Notes: generated by a model from the sequence alone, not told the origin. A stretch of DNA of 64,000 nucleotides from Salvia splendens (GCF_004379255.2 NC_056037.1:16316902-16380901); one strand, 5' to 3'. Numbered from the stretch's first letter, positions 33,961 through 45,069 are shown. Made by a program: numbers and translations.

Positions 33961-36830
33961 GTCTCATTATTCACAAATCCACTCTTAAAGACCGAACTAG
34001 AGACCAAATTAGGGCCCTTAGACCTAGGGTTTAATGGATGAGATTAGACCATGCTATATTAATTTCGCTCCTTCATTAGGTAGACAATTTACTTCAATGC
34101 AGGGGTATTTCGGTCAAAACATATATGAGCTCATCTCCTACCCCATCTCATCTTCTCTTATTTCCAACGTATAAATCTCTCCTCCATCCATCTCTCTCTC
34201 TCTAAACAAAATTGAAATCCCTAGAACTCGTCGTCCTCAACGCATTTGGCCCTCCTTCGCGGTACCGCTGCCGTCACCGGCGTGAGACGGCATGTGCTGC
34301 CGTCACTCTCACGGCTGTCACGCCCTTTCAGCGCCGTCACCTCACCATAGTCGCAGATGCATCGTACCAGCCACCATCGGTTTGCGCTCGAAGTTGTCTG
34401 GCTCCACCTCTGCCTATTTCCACTCGAAGCTACGTTGTCGTCATCTCCTTTGTGCTGCATCTGCTCACCGTGTTCATTGCTGCTTAGATCTTATCACCAC
34501 AAAGGAGAACTGTACGGTGTTTCCATACTCTACCTTGTGAGAGAAACACTCTCCTCTATCTATCACAAATCTAATACCAAAAGCTCTGCCGAAACTGCCT
34601 AGCATTACCATCAGAGCCACTGCTGCAACTGGAAGCCTCATCTACAACCCAATACCATAACTTCATCAGTTTTTACAAGGGAAGGTGAAAGAGCCTCATG
34701 GGGCACAAATATTTTGGCATGTTAAATTTAAAAGCACAAATATAAATACACACACAGGTACATGCAGGTTATACATGTTGTAAATCTATTGAAATTCAGT
34801 TCATTCAATTAATCTTGTCAGTTGTCATCGCTAACTATTGAAATGTGCTTTACAGCAAAACCATGTGAAATTGTATGCATTATAAAATAATGTTCTGATT
34901 TATGAATGAATTATAAAACTCACATTGCTTGCTTGCTGTCGAGTGACCACTCTAGAGTGGATTCCGTGGACACTGCAGAAACGAAGTATTTGTAGAAGAA
35001 TTTGGAGTCCTACTGGATGAAGTAAAAACCTAGTATAATGAGGTATTAACTTTTTGGAATGAAGTAATAAACCTACTGGAATAAAGTAAAAATATGTTCA
35101 TTTCCAATTTATTACGTAATGGATGGAATGAAGTAATACACTTACTTGAATGAAGTATAAACGTACTAGAATGAAGTAAAAATATATTCAATTTAATTTA
35201 TTACGTACTGGATTGAAGTAATAAACCTATTGGAATGAAGTAAACACCAAATAAAATGAAGTAATACCTACTGGAAATAAGTTCTGCACTGGTATTTTTC
35301 AATTTATTAGTACAATATGTTATACGTCAATATTAATAGTCATTTGGTTCTTTTCATTTCTAATATTATTCATTCATTATATATTAATTCATTTAACCAA
35401 GCTATTATTTAATTCAGATAGTTCCATCACTTCATCTATTAGTTTGTAATTTATTACTTCATTTATTTGTTTTCCGACAATATAATGATACATTTATTTA
35501 TTTGTAATTTGTTACTTCATTCCAGTAGTTTTGATACTTCATTTCAGTGGTTAATTACTTCATTACATGTGGTTATAACTTCATCAAGTACGTTATTTAG
35601 TTCATTACAAATATAATTTTTTGTAAACTATGCATACAACACTCTTCAATTCATATTACTTCATTACTTGATGTTATTACTCCAGCAAGTGCGTTATTTA
35701 GTTCATTAAAATTATAATTCTTCACAAACTATGCATATAATACAATTATTTGTTCTCGAAGCTTCTCTAGCCCGAATCAAGCAATATATGCATTTCTTTT
35801 TTGAACAATTCTCCCAAGTAGTATTTTTATTTTGCACTGCATGCTTGCCAGTAATCTGCATCACAACTAAACAGTACGAAACAAGAAGAAACACACACAA
35901 AGATTAACACAACCAATCATATAACTCAAAGGTCGTGGATTTGGCAGAATTATACTTGTTGCAAAATTATTATTATCATTATACTTGTTGGTGTGTCATT
36001 TTTGGATGATTTATTGTATTGGAAAAGTTTGTGTTTTTCTTTTTTGTAATTGAGAGTTTATATTTGGTTATGGGATTTATATAGTGAGCATGGTGTGGTT
36101 TACCAACTTTCTCCTACTATGGAAATAGTTGGCTATTTTGGAGAAAATTCAAATGATTTTAGTTAACGCACACTAATAAATTACTGGAATGAAGTAATAA
36201 ACTAGTGGAATAAAGTAATAAACTACGACAATGAAGTATTGAACATATAAGAATGATTAATAGGCAGGTACAAGAATGAGATATTGATAATAACAAATGG
36301 TAGTAAGATGATGACGATGGATTTGAAGAAGAGGGTTGTAAGGTTTAGCATAAAGAATAAATACTTCATTAATAAAACACTTCATATAGTCTATTTGATT
36401 TAATGTGTGCCAAAAAATTAAATAAATTTAAATTCAAACTGTAGTGAAGTAATAAACAACTGGAATGAAGTAAATAACTACATGAATGAAGTACGAAACC
36501 TACTAGAATGAATAATTTACTATAAGGAAATAAGCTCATCAGTTCTTCTTCTTCTTCCTCTTCCATATCTTGCCGCAATTCCTTGAATCAAGCCGACCAA
36601 CCTCGCCACATTTGACACATTTACAGTCAGGCTTGGACATATTATTTATTTCTTTCTCAAGTCGTGAAACTTTCTGACTACTTCAACCCTTGGCGCTATT
36701 TGAATGAAGTAATAGAACAGAAAACGAAGTAATAACCTAGTCAAATGAAGTAATAACCCAGGTGAATGAAGTAATAATCTAACTGAATGAAGTTATAGCC
36801 TGGGTGTTTGAAGTAATATATAAATCTAAA
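33961..36830. mobile_element. Deleted relative of the large MULE
   Basis: 33961-34120 repeats the left terminus of the large MULE (GTCTCATTATTCACAAATCC, then GACCGAACTAGAGACCAAAT and GGTAGACAATTTACTTCAAT). The body has TGAAGTAATAAAC repeats (34990-35290, 36180-36500, 36700-36820) and a scrap of transposase 3' end. 34200-34660 has a GC-richer stretch with weak open frames that I do not recognise. The right terminus is not identified, so the end is approximate. Confidence 0.55.
36536..36675 (-). pseudogene. MULE transposase C-terminal scrap
   Basis: The minus strand reads VSRLEKEINNMSKPDCKCVK then CGEVGRLDSRNCGKIWKRKK, matching the end of the transposase at 30050-30190 (RRLSRLEKEMREMSKPGRKC). 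The knuckle His is Leu here. The rest of the gene is missing. Confidence 0.8.
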
Positions 36831-37129
36831 TAATGACGATTTCCAGACTTTCTTCTCCACTCAGAAATGCCTCCAATCAATCGCAACGACTGAAGAAGGT
36901 AACGCTGCTCTGCAGCTTCTTCCTCTTCTCAGCCACTGACGGCAACTCGTCTAGCATCCCCTCCAGCCCATTCTCATAACCTCATCAATTATCTTCTTAT
37001 GTTATCTACCATCCACCCCATCACCACCACCCATTACGCCGACATCATCATATTCAGATCTGACATCATCATATTCAGATCGTACGCTGCCTACACCACA
37101 TCCATTAATTTAAATATGCGATCAAATTA

Positions 37130-37449
37130 CTATTTGTTCTCTCCCTCACGTCTGAAATGCAATTTGATATCGTCCAAAGGCAAAACTAGCAACTCAGAGT
37201 TGGGAACATGTTTTCCATCCAGCTAATGTGAAAAATCAGAAATTTGTGTGAATTTTAGCAATTCAATTCGTAATCATGATTAAGGAATTAGTTTTGAATG
37301 TGATGCACCTTGCAAGAGATGGAGCAGAACAGAGCTGATTCCGGCAGGTTTCTGTCGCAGCCGACGCAGATGCTTCTGAAGGCTCGCTGCGGCCGATTCA
37401 GCGGCCTCTGTTTCAGGAAAACTACTTTTGCGCCATTGTTGGTGTATGT
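37130..37449 (-). pseudogene. PLATZ zinc-binding protein fragment, left arm
   Basis: Minus-strand exon 37449-37309 encodes AKVVFLKQRPLNRPQRAFGS, then an ICxxCDR Cys pair and FCSISCK, followed by a GT donor. The next exon (37223-37130) begins LDGKHVP. This is the end of the PLATZ domain, with the intron in the expected place. Compared with the right arm, a one-base change shifts the second exon's frame, so it ends differently. The upstream PLATZ exons are absent. Confidence 0.75.
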
Positions 37450-38084
37450 CTATTGAAGAAAAAAAAAGGAATTCACAATTTGAATTGAATAATCGTGAAT
37501 ATAATTGTGAATTGAATCTGGCTTTGGCTTCCTAATTTGATTATATTTCATTCAAAACAAGAGAGGGGGAGAGCCATTCTTTGGTTAGGTGAATCAGCTG
37601 GGAGTTAGATTAATTTATCTATTTTTTTTCTTGAAAATCTCTTTTAAACGCATGTAGGTAGCTTTTGTTATTTATTTTATGGGAAATGAATCATGGATTT
37701 GAGGTTTTGTTAATTGCTTTTGAAACTCCAAATTCTTCGTATTATGTTGTATATAGCTTTTAGTGAATTGATTCCCATGTGTATGGTTGGAGGGTAAAAG
37801 TTGATAATTTCATCATTTAAGGGTGTTTGTTGTGAGCCAATTGGTATGAAGTTGGTGATGATGTCGCCATGATTTTGTTGTGAGACGATTTAAAATTTGT
37901 GATGACAAAACAAATACTACTACTTGTAATAATATTGTTATATCTGTCAGAGGGAGGCTTCGGATGTCTGGCTTGTCGCATATTGTCAATTGAAAATGGA
38001 TAAGATGACTTTTTGTTTGATTTTGATATGTATTGGAACATAAATTATAATCACGTGGTTTTGTCAAGTTTAAGATGGTACCAA

Positions 38085-38985
38085 CCAAACACATCACTCT
38101 TAGCATGATTTTACTTCACTCTTGTTCACAAAACACATCACTCTTATTCAGATTTTACTTCACTCTTGTTCATAACACATCACTCTTATTCAGATTTTAC
38201 TTCACTCTTGTTTACAAAACACATCACTCTTAGCATGATTTTACATCACTCTTGTTTACAAAACACATCACTCTTAGCATGATTTTACTTCACTCTTGTT
38301 TACAAAACACATCACTCTTATTCGAATTTTACTTCACTATTGTTTACAAAACACATCACTCTTATTGTGATTTTACTTCACTCTTGTTTACAAAACACAT
38401 CACTCTTAGCATGATTTTACTTCACTCTTGTTTACAAAACACATCACTCTTATTGTGATTTTACTTCACTCTTGTTTACAAAACACATCACTCTTTGCAT
38501 GATTTTACTTCACTCATGTTTACAAAACACATCACTCTTAGCATGATTTTACTTCACTCTTGTTTACAAAACACATCACTCTTAGCATGATTTTACTTCA
38601 CTCTTGTTTACAAAACACATCACTCTTTGCATGATTTTACTTCACTCTTGTTTACAAAACACATCACTCTTAGCATGATTTTACTTCACTCTTGTTTACA
38701 AAACACATCACTCTTAGCATGATTTTACTTCACTCTTGTTTACAAAACACATCACTCTTATCATGATTTTACTTCACTCTTGTTTACAAAACACATCACT
38801 CTTAGCATGATTTTACTTCACTCTTGTTTACAAAACACATCACTTTTAGCATGATTTTACTTTACTCTTGTTTACAAAACACATCACTCTTATCATGATT
38901 TTACTTCACTCTTGTTTACAAAACACATCACTCTTAGCATTATTTCACTTCACTGTTGTTTACAAAACACATCACTTTTAGCATT
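38085..38985. repeat. 44-bp satellite-like array, about 20 copies (left arm)
   Basis: Unit: ACATCACTCTTAGCATGATT then TTACTTCACTCTTGTTTACAAAAC. Variants replace TAGCATGA with TATTCAGA, TATTGTGA or TTGCATGA. Unit spacing is 44 bp, with some shortened copies at the left edge (38120-38200). Open frames across it are products of the repeat and not genes. Confidence 0.95.
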
Positions 38986-40856
38986 ATTCATACTTGACAC
39001 AACACCTCTTTTAGATAGTTCGATTTACTCGCTCGATAAATCAATATTGAAACGATGAATAATAAAGGTCAAATAAACATACATTCAAAGAAGAATATAA
39101 TCGCAGTATGTGCTTCAGATTAACAAATACAGTTCTAGTATGTGGAGTATATACATTACGATATCACCTCGATTTTTCCTTATGAAATTATGTGCTTCAG
39201 ATTAAAAAATAGTGAGCATTTAATAGTGAGCAACTATTAAATGCACTTCCATAAAATATGATTACGATAGACAAGAATATGTGCTTCAGATTAACAAATA
39301 GTAAGTATTAATACAAATGAGCGAGCATAAACCAAAATGAATTCCACATCTAACTTAACAACAGGCATCACAAGTTTACGTTTCTACGCAGCCAAACAAA
39401 GTACAAAGAAAATAAACGAAATTTCCATATTTTCTATAACCGCTTCATTGTTGAGAATTGTGCAGGCTGAAATTGGAAGATGAGAGCAGGCACACCTATT
39501 CTGCAACGCCGACGTAAATTCACCGGATCTGGAACGACGATCGAGATTAAAGTAGAAACCGTTTCATTATTGAGAATTGCGCTGGCTGAAATTGGAAGAT
39601 GAGAAAGCAGGCACACCTATTCTGCAACGCCGACGTAAGTTCACCAGATCTGGAACGGCGATCGAGATTAAAGTAGAAACTGCTTCTTGAGTTAAGGGTT
39701 TAGATGAAATTCACGGTGATGGCGACGGCGACGGGGATGGCTTGAATTTGCAGAACAGAGAAGAGGAGAAAGAAGATGAATCTCGCTTTTCTTTTCAAAT
39801 GAATTCAATTTTGCAGACATAACCTGATGTGGCGTAAATTCAATTGGCAATGCGTAAATTCAATTGGCAATGCAATGACCATAATACCCCTGCCTTGTTA
39901 TAGGTTTAATGGGCTCTTGCTATAGAGCCCATTAAATTTACGCCACATCGGGGTATTATGGTCATTGCATTGCCAATTGAATTTACGCCACATCAGGTTA
40001 TGTCTGCAAAATTGAATTCATTTGAAAAGAAAAGCGAGATTCATCTTCTTTCTCCTCTTCTCTGTTCTGGAAATTCAAGCCATCCCCATCGTCGTCGCCA
40101 TCACCGTGAATTTCATCTAAACCCTTAACTCAAGAAGCAGTTTCTACTTTAATCTCGATCGCCGTTCCAGATCTGGTGAACTTACGTCGGCGTTGCAGAA
40201 TAGGTGTGCCTGCTTTCTCATCTTCCAATTTCAGCCAGCGCAATTCTCAACAATGAAACGGTTTCTACTTTAATCTCGATCGTCGTTCCAGATCTGGTGA
40301 ATTTACGTCGGCGTTGCAGAATAGGTGTGCATGCTCTCATCTTCCAATTTCAGCCTGCACAATTCTCAACAATGAAGCGGTTATAGAAAATATGGAAATT
40401 TCGTTTATTTTCTTTGTACTTTGTTTGGCTGCGTAGAAACGTAAACTTGTGATGCCTGTTGTTAAGTTAGATGTGGAATTCATTTTGGTTTATGCTCGCT
40501 CATTTGTATTAATACTTACTATTTGTTAATCTGAAGCACATATTCTTGTCTATCGTAATCATATTTTATGGAAGTGCATTTAATAGTTGTTAATCATATT
40601 TTATGGAAGTGCATTTGTATTAAATGCTCACTATTTGTTAATCTGAAGCACATAATTTCATAAGGAAAAATCGAGGTGATATCGTAATGTATATACTCCA
40701 CATACTAGAACTGTATTTGTTAATCTGAAGCACATACTGCGATTATATTCTTCTTTGAATGTATGTTTATTTGACCTTTATTATTCATCGTTTCAATATT
40801 GATTTATCGAGCGAGTAAATCGAACTATCTAAAAGAGGTGTTGTGTCAAGTATGAA

Positions 40857-41799
40857 TAATGCTAAAAGTGATGTGTTTTGTAAACAACAGTGAAGTGAAA
40901 TAATGCTAAGAGTGATGTGTTTTGTAAACAAGAGTAAAGTAAAATCATGATAAGAGTGATGTGTTTTGTAAACAAGAGTAAAGTAAAATCATGCTAAAAG
41001 TGATGTGTTTTGTAAACAAGAGTGAAGTAAAATCATACTAAGAGTGATGTGTTTTGTAAACAAGAGTGAAGTAAAATCATGATAAGAGTGATGTGTTTTG
41101 TAAACAAGAGTGAAGTAAAATCATGCTAAGAGTGATGTGTTTTGTAAACAAGAGTGAAGTAAAATCATGCTAAGAGTGATGTGTTTTGTAAATAAGAGTG
41201 AAATAAAATCATGCAAAGAGTGATGTGTTTTGTAAACAAGAGTGAAGTAAAATCATGCTAAGAGTGATGTGTTTTGTAAACAAGAGTGAAGTAAAATCAT
41301 GCTAAGAGTGATGTGTTTTGTAAACAAGAGTGAAGTAAAATCATGCTAAGAGTGATGTGTTTTGTAAACAAGAGTGAAGTAAAATCATGCAAAGAGTGAT
41401 GTGTTTTGTAAACAAGAGTGAAGTAAAATCACAATAAGAGTGATGTGTTTTGTAAACAAGAGTGAAGTAAAATCATGCTAAGAGTGATGTGTTTTGTAAA
41501 CAAGAGTGAAGTAAAATCACAATAAGAGTGATGTGTTTTGTAAACAATAGTGAAGTAAAATTCGAATAAGAGTGATGTGTTTTGTAAACAAGAGTGAAGT
41601 AAAATCATGCTAAGAGTGATGTGTTTTGTAAACAAGAGTGATGTAAAATCATGCTAAGAGTGATGTGTTTTGTAAACAAGAGTGAAGTAAAATCTGAATA
41701 AGAGTGATGTGTTATGAACAAGAGTGAAGTAAAATCTGAATAAGAGTGATGTGTTTTGTGAACAAGAGTGAAGTAAAATCATGCTAAGAGTGATGTGTT
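40857..41799. repeat. 44-bp satellite-like array, about 21 copies (right arm)
   Basis: Inverse complement of the left-arm array: GTGATGTGTTTTGTAAACAA then GAGTGAAGTAAAATCATGCTAAGA, starting for example at 41044 and 41088. Copy order and variants mirror the left arm, with at least one unit different in number or sequence. Confidence 0.95.
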
Positions 41800-42463
41800 T
41801 GGTTGGTACCATCTTAAACTTGACAAAACCACGTGATTATAATTTATGTTCCAATACATATCAAAATCAAACAAAAAGTCATCTTATCCATTTTCAATTG
41901 ACAATATGCGACAAGCCCGACATCCGGAGCCTCCCTCTGACAGATATAACAATATTATTACAAGTAGTAGTATTTGTTTTGTCATCACAAATTTTAAATC
42001 GTCTCACAACAAAATCATGGCGACATCATCACCAACTTCATACCAAACCTGCCGGATTCAATTATAATGCAATTGGCTCACAACAAACACCCTTAAATGA
42101 TGAAATTATCAACTTTTACCCTCCAACCATACACATGGGAATCAATTCACTAAAAGCTATATACAACATAATACGAAGAATTTGGAGTTTCAAAAGCAAT
42201 TAACAAAACCTCAAATCCATGATTCATTTCCCATAAAATAAATAACAAAAGCTACCTACATGCGTTTAAAAGAGATTTTCAAGAAAAAAAATAGATAAAT
42301 TAATCTAACTCCCAACTGATTCACCTAACCAAAGAATGGCTCTCCCCCTCTCTTGTTTTGAATGAAATATAATCAAATTAGGAAGCCAAAGCCAGATTCA
42401 ATTCACAATTATATTCACGATTATTCAATTCAAATTGTGAATTCCTTTTTTTTTCTTAAATAG

Positions 42464-42768
42464 ACATACACCAACAATGGCGCAAAAGTAGTTTTCCTGA
42501 AACAGAGGCCGCTGAATCGGCCGCAGCGAGCCTTCGGAAGCATCTGCGTCGGCTGCGACAGAAACTTGCCGGAATCAGCTCTGTTCTGCTCCATCTCTTG
42601 CAAGGTGCATCACATTCAAAACTAATTCCTTAATCATGATTACGAATTGAATTGCTAAAATTCACACAAATTTCTGATTTTTCACATTAGCTGGATGGAA
42701 AACATGTTCCCCACTCTGAGTTGCTGGTTTTGCCTTTGGACGATGGTCAAATTGCATTTCAGACGTGA
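42464..42768 (+). pseudogene. PLATZ zinc-binding protein fragment, right arm
   Basis: Exon 42464-42604 (47 codons, AG before and GT after) reads TYTNNGAKVVFLKQRPLNRP, then QRAFGSICVGCDRN and LPESALFCSISCK. Exon 42691-42768 adds LDGKHVPHSELLVLPLDDGQ IAFQT, then stop. KVVFL..RP..RP and the C..C..C..C pattern are those of the PLATZ domain C-terminal half; PLATZ proteins are plant zinc-dependent DNA-binding regulators. The N-terminal half is missing, so a working protein is unlikely. The fragment and its intron are intact, which suggests DNA-level capture. Confidence 0.8.
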
Positions 42769-42814
42769 GGGAGAGAACAAAGAGTAATTTGATCGCATAT
42801 TTAAATTTCATAAT

Positions 42815-42940
42815 GTAATTTACGAAAATACCCTTTGCCTATTTTATAATATTAAAATAAATAATATTTGTTCCATTAAGATGTGTGGCTGAGATTTGTT
42901 CTCTAGTTATACACTTAAGATTAGTTATATCTTGATCACT
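42815..42940. repeat. MULE terminus (inverted copy)
   Basis: The complement from 42940 reads AGTGATCAAGATATAACTAA then TCTTAAGTGTATAACTAGAG and AACAAATCTCAGCCACACAT, matching the left ends at 14181 and 16605. Its partner is unclear; it could close an outer element opened at 14181 or end the palindrome-bearing element. Confidence 0.65.
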
Positions 42941-42958
42941 ACCCTATATATATATATA

Positions 42959-44577
42959 GGGATGTATTCATTTCCTTTTCCTATATTTCCTCATTTTTCC
43001 TTCTTAATATCAGCCATTAGATTAGAGAAATGGACGGTCAAGATCAACATTGGGTAATTAATCTCGTGTTGCATTATTTGTCCTATTTTGTGCATTATGA
43101 GAGTACAATAGTAATCTAATAATGGCTGGAAACCGCTACGAATAATGCACCACATGGTCACGAGTAATGCATATAATTGCATATATAATGCACAATATGT
43201 GAACTGCAATGCATACGAACAAGATGTGCTGTGTTATGATGTTTGACACACGTTTCTTGTTTCCCCTAAGGGTTTAATAAGCTTAGGGGCTAGGGTATAG
43301 TACGTAGACATGTATGTTATCTTCACATGGTAACGAGTAATGGATATAATTGACTATATAATGCACAATTTGTGAACTGCAATGCATACGAACAAGATGT
43401 GTTGTGTTATGATGTTTGACACACGTTTCTTGTTTCCCCTAAGGCTTTAATAAGCTTAGGGGCTAGGGTATAGTACGTACGCATTAATAACAAATTATAA
43501 AACGATACGAATAATTCACCAAATTGTCACGAGTAATGGATGTTATTAACTATATAATGCACAATATGTGAACTGCAATGCATACGAATAAGATGTACCA
43601 TGTTATGATGTTTGACACACGTTTCTTGTTTCCCCTAAGGGTTTAATAAGCTTAGGGGCTAGGGTATAGTACGTAAACATTACTAAATGCACGTATGTAA
43701 TCTTCAATCCGTTGATTAACCCATATACACAATACCTCTAATAATGCATAATAAACTGAGATAATGACAATTAACAGCTACATAATGCACTACCTAAACC
43801 AAATAATGCACATACGTATATTCCAATAACAACAATTTGTTAGTAATGTCTACGTACTATACCCTAGCCCCTAAGCTTATTAAACCCTTAGGGGAAACAA
43901 GAAACGTGTGTCAAACATCATAACATGGTACATCTTATTCGTATGCATTGCAGTTCACATATTGTGCATTATATAGTTAATAACACCCATTACTCGTGAC
44001 AATTTGGTGAATTATTCGTATCGTTTTATAATTTGTTATTAATGCGTACGTACTATACCCTAGCCCCTAAGCTTATTAAACCCTTAGGGGAAACAAGAAA
44101 CGTGTGTCAAACATCATAACACAGCACATCTTGTTCGTATGCATTGCAGTTCACAAATTGTGCATTATATAGTCAATTATATCCATTACTCGTTATCATG
44201 TGAAGATTACATACGTGTCTACGTACTATACCCTAGCCCCTAAGCTTATTAAACCCTTAGGGGAAACAAGAAACGTGTGTCCAAACATCATAACATGGTA
44301 CATCTTATTCGTATGCATTGCAGTTCACATATTGTGCATTATATAGTCAATTATATGCATTATTCGTGACCATGTGGTGCATTATTCGCAGATACCAAAA
44401 TGTGGCAGTTACTTTTCCGTCAAATGTCAATAATAACCCTGTAATGCATACAACCACCTTAATGCAACACGAAACCAGTTTTATAGAATCAATCTGATCC
44501 GTTGATGCCTTAGATCTAACGAGTAATATTAAGAAGGAAAAAGGATCTAAGATGTGAAAAGGAGAATAACGCTCCCC
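42959..44577. mobile_element. Foldback element with three direct and three inverted units
   Basis: 1,619 bp between TA runs. The ends are GGGATGTATTCATTTCCTTT and, inverted, GGGGAGCGTTATTCTCCTTT, both followed by TTTTTCCTTCTTAATAT. Inside, a unit of about 118 bp (from TGCACAATATGTGAACTGCA to GGGGCTAGGGTATAGTACGT) occurs three times direct (43195-43306, 43369-43480, 43558-43676) and three times inverted (43849-43970, 44040-44163, 44220-44345). Each unit holds a small palindrome, CCCCTAAG..CTTAGGGG. No coding sequence. The right end lies about 100 bp from the WIP D start codon. Confidence 0.75.
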
Positions 44578-44677
44578 TATATATATATATATATATATAT
44601 AATTTGAATCTCAGTTTTCAACATCATCAATTCAAATCTACAATCATCTCAATAACTCAAAATCAAACAATAAAAGA
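44578..44677 (+). promoter_or_regulatory. Core promoter and leader of WIP copy D
   Basis: A (TA)n run at 44578-44601 takes the TATA-box position. The leader AATTTGAATCTCAGTTTTCA then ACATCATCAATTCAAATCTA and CAATCATCTCAATAACTC matches that of WIP B (440-508). Everything further upstream is transposon, so the ABRE-like pair of A/B is missing. Confidence 0.6.
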
Positions 44678-44893
44678 ATGAGTTCGACAAGATTAGTAGT
44701 GGAGGCGCTGAAAGGTCAGGGCTTCTGCCGATGGAATTACGCTTTGTGGCATCTCCAGCAGCAAGCCAACTCCAATCTCAGATCTCACGTTAACAAGCCC
44801 ACCACAGTCCCGACCCAACAACGTGAAAAGTTGAAGCAATCAGAGGAGTCTCTTAGAACTATTATGTATTTGAGCTCTTGGGCTCCCAATTAA
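44678..44893 (+). CDS. Wound-induced protein (WIP, DUF3774) copy D
   Basis: 71-aa complete frame, MSSTRLVVEALKGQGFCRWN to SEESLRTIMYLSSWAPN. It is closely similar to copy B except for an in-frame loss of six residues (AASIGA, 18 bp) near the N-terminus and scattered changes (HLQQQANSNLRSHVNKP). The C-terminal signature is intact. The missing segment belongs to the block shared by copies A, B and E, so activity may be reduced. Its distal promoter has been replaced by transposons, and an LTR element sits 168 bp downstream of the stop. Confidence 0.85.
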   Translation: MSSTRLVVEALKGQGFCRWNYALWHLQQQANSNLRSHVNKPTTVPTQQREKLKQSEESLRTIMYLSSWAPN

Positions 44894-45064
44894 TTATACA
44901 ATTATTCTTCCCTAATTTTGTACACACATATTTATGCTTCTCAAATTTAATGGATGACTATTCTTCTATCATCTTTCGTAATTGTATCATCTTAGATCTA
45001 TTTTATTTTCATTGTCTCCATATTATTAGATCTACCAATCATACGGTGGATTCACCTCTAATGA

Positions 45065-45069
<5 letters not shown>

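Larger units (their letters stand above)
37108..42807. repeat. Large palindrome: two arms of about 2.8 kb, nearly identical
   Basis: 37108-39917 and 39924-42807 are inverted copies, starting and ending at TTTAAATATGCGATCAAATT. The centre is TTTAATGGGCTCT (39905-39917), a 6-bp loop TGCTAT, and AGAGCCCATTAAA (39924-39936). Each arm holds a PLATZ fragment, a 44-bp array and a pair of tandem copies of about 107 bp (39434-39640 and 40200-40386). Differences are mostly single bases plus small repeat-number changes. It could be two MULE-like elements joined head to head, since TGACCAT(A/T)ATACCCC and CTTGTTATAG at the centre also occur near the right end of the 14181-16588 element. An assembly artefact is possible. 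Confidence 0.9.

Noticed and set aside
34212..34602. GC-richer open frames that might be a gene start
   Set aside because: Several overlapping frames on both strands are open, none has recognisable motifs, and the region is inside a deleted MULE.
38252..38458. Open frame of 68 aa in the array (also 41429-41635)
   Set aside because: It is the translation of the 44-bp repeat and is mirrored in the inverted arm; no gene.
38085..38985. Possible CRISPR-like array
   Set aside because: The 44-bp units are contiguous, with no unique spacers, and the DNA is plant; it is a tandem satellite.
41781..42203. 140-aa open frame in the right palindrome arm
   Set aside because: The counterpart in the left arm breaks early, composition is not gene-like and no domain is visible.
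14181..42940. One giant outer MULE from 14181 to 42940
   Set aside because: The ends match in inverted orientation, but no 9-bp duplication was found and several closer pairings exist.
43195..44345. CCCCTAAG..CTTAGGGG palindromes as transcription terminators
   Set aside because: The genome is a plant's; factor-independent terminators do not apply, and the hairpins belong to a foldback element.
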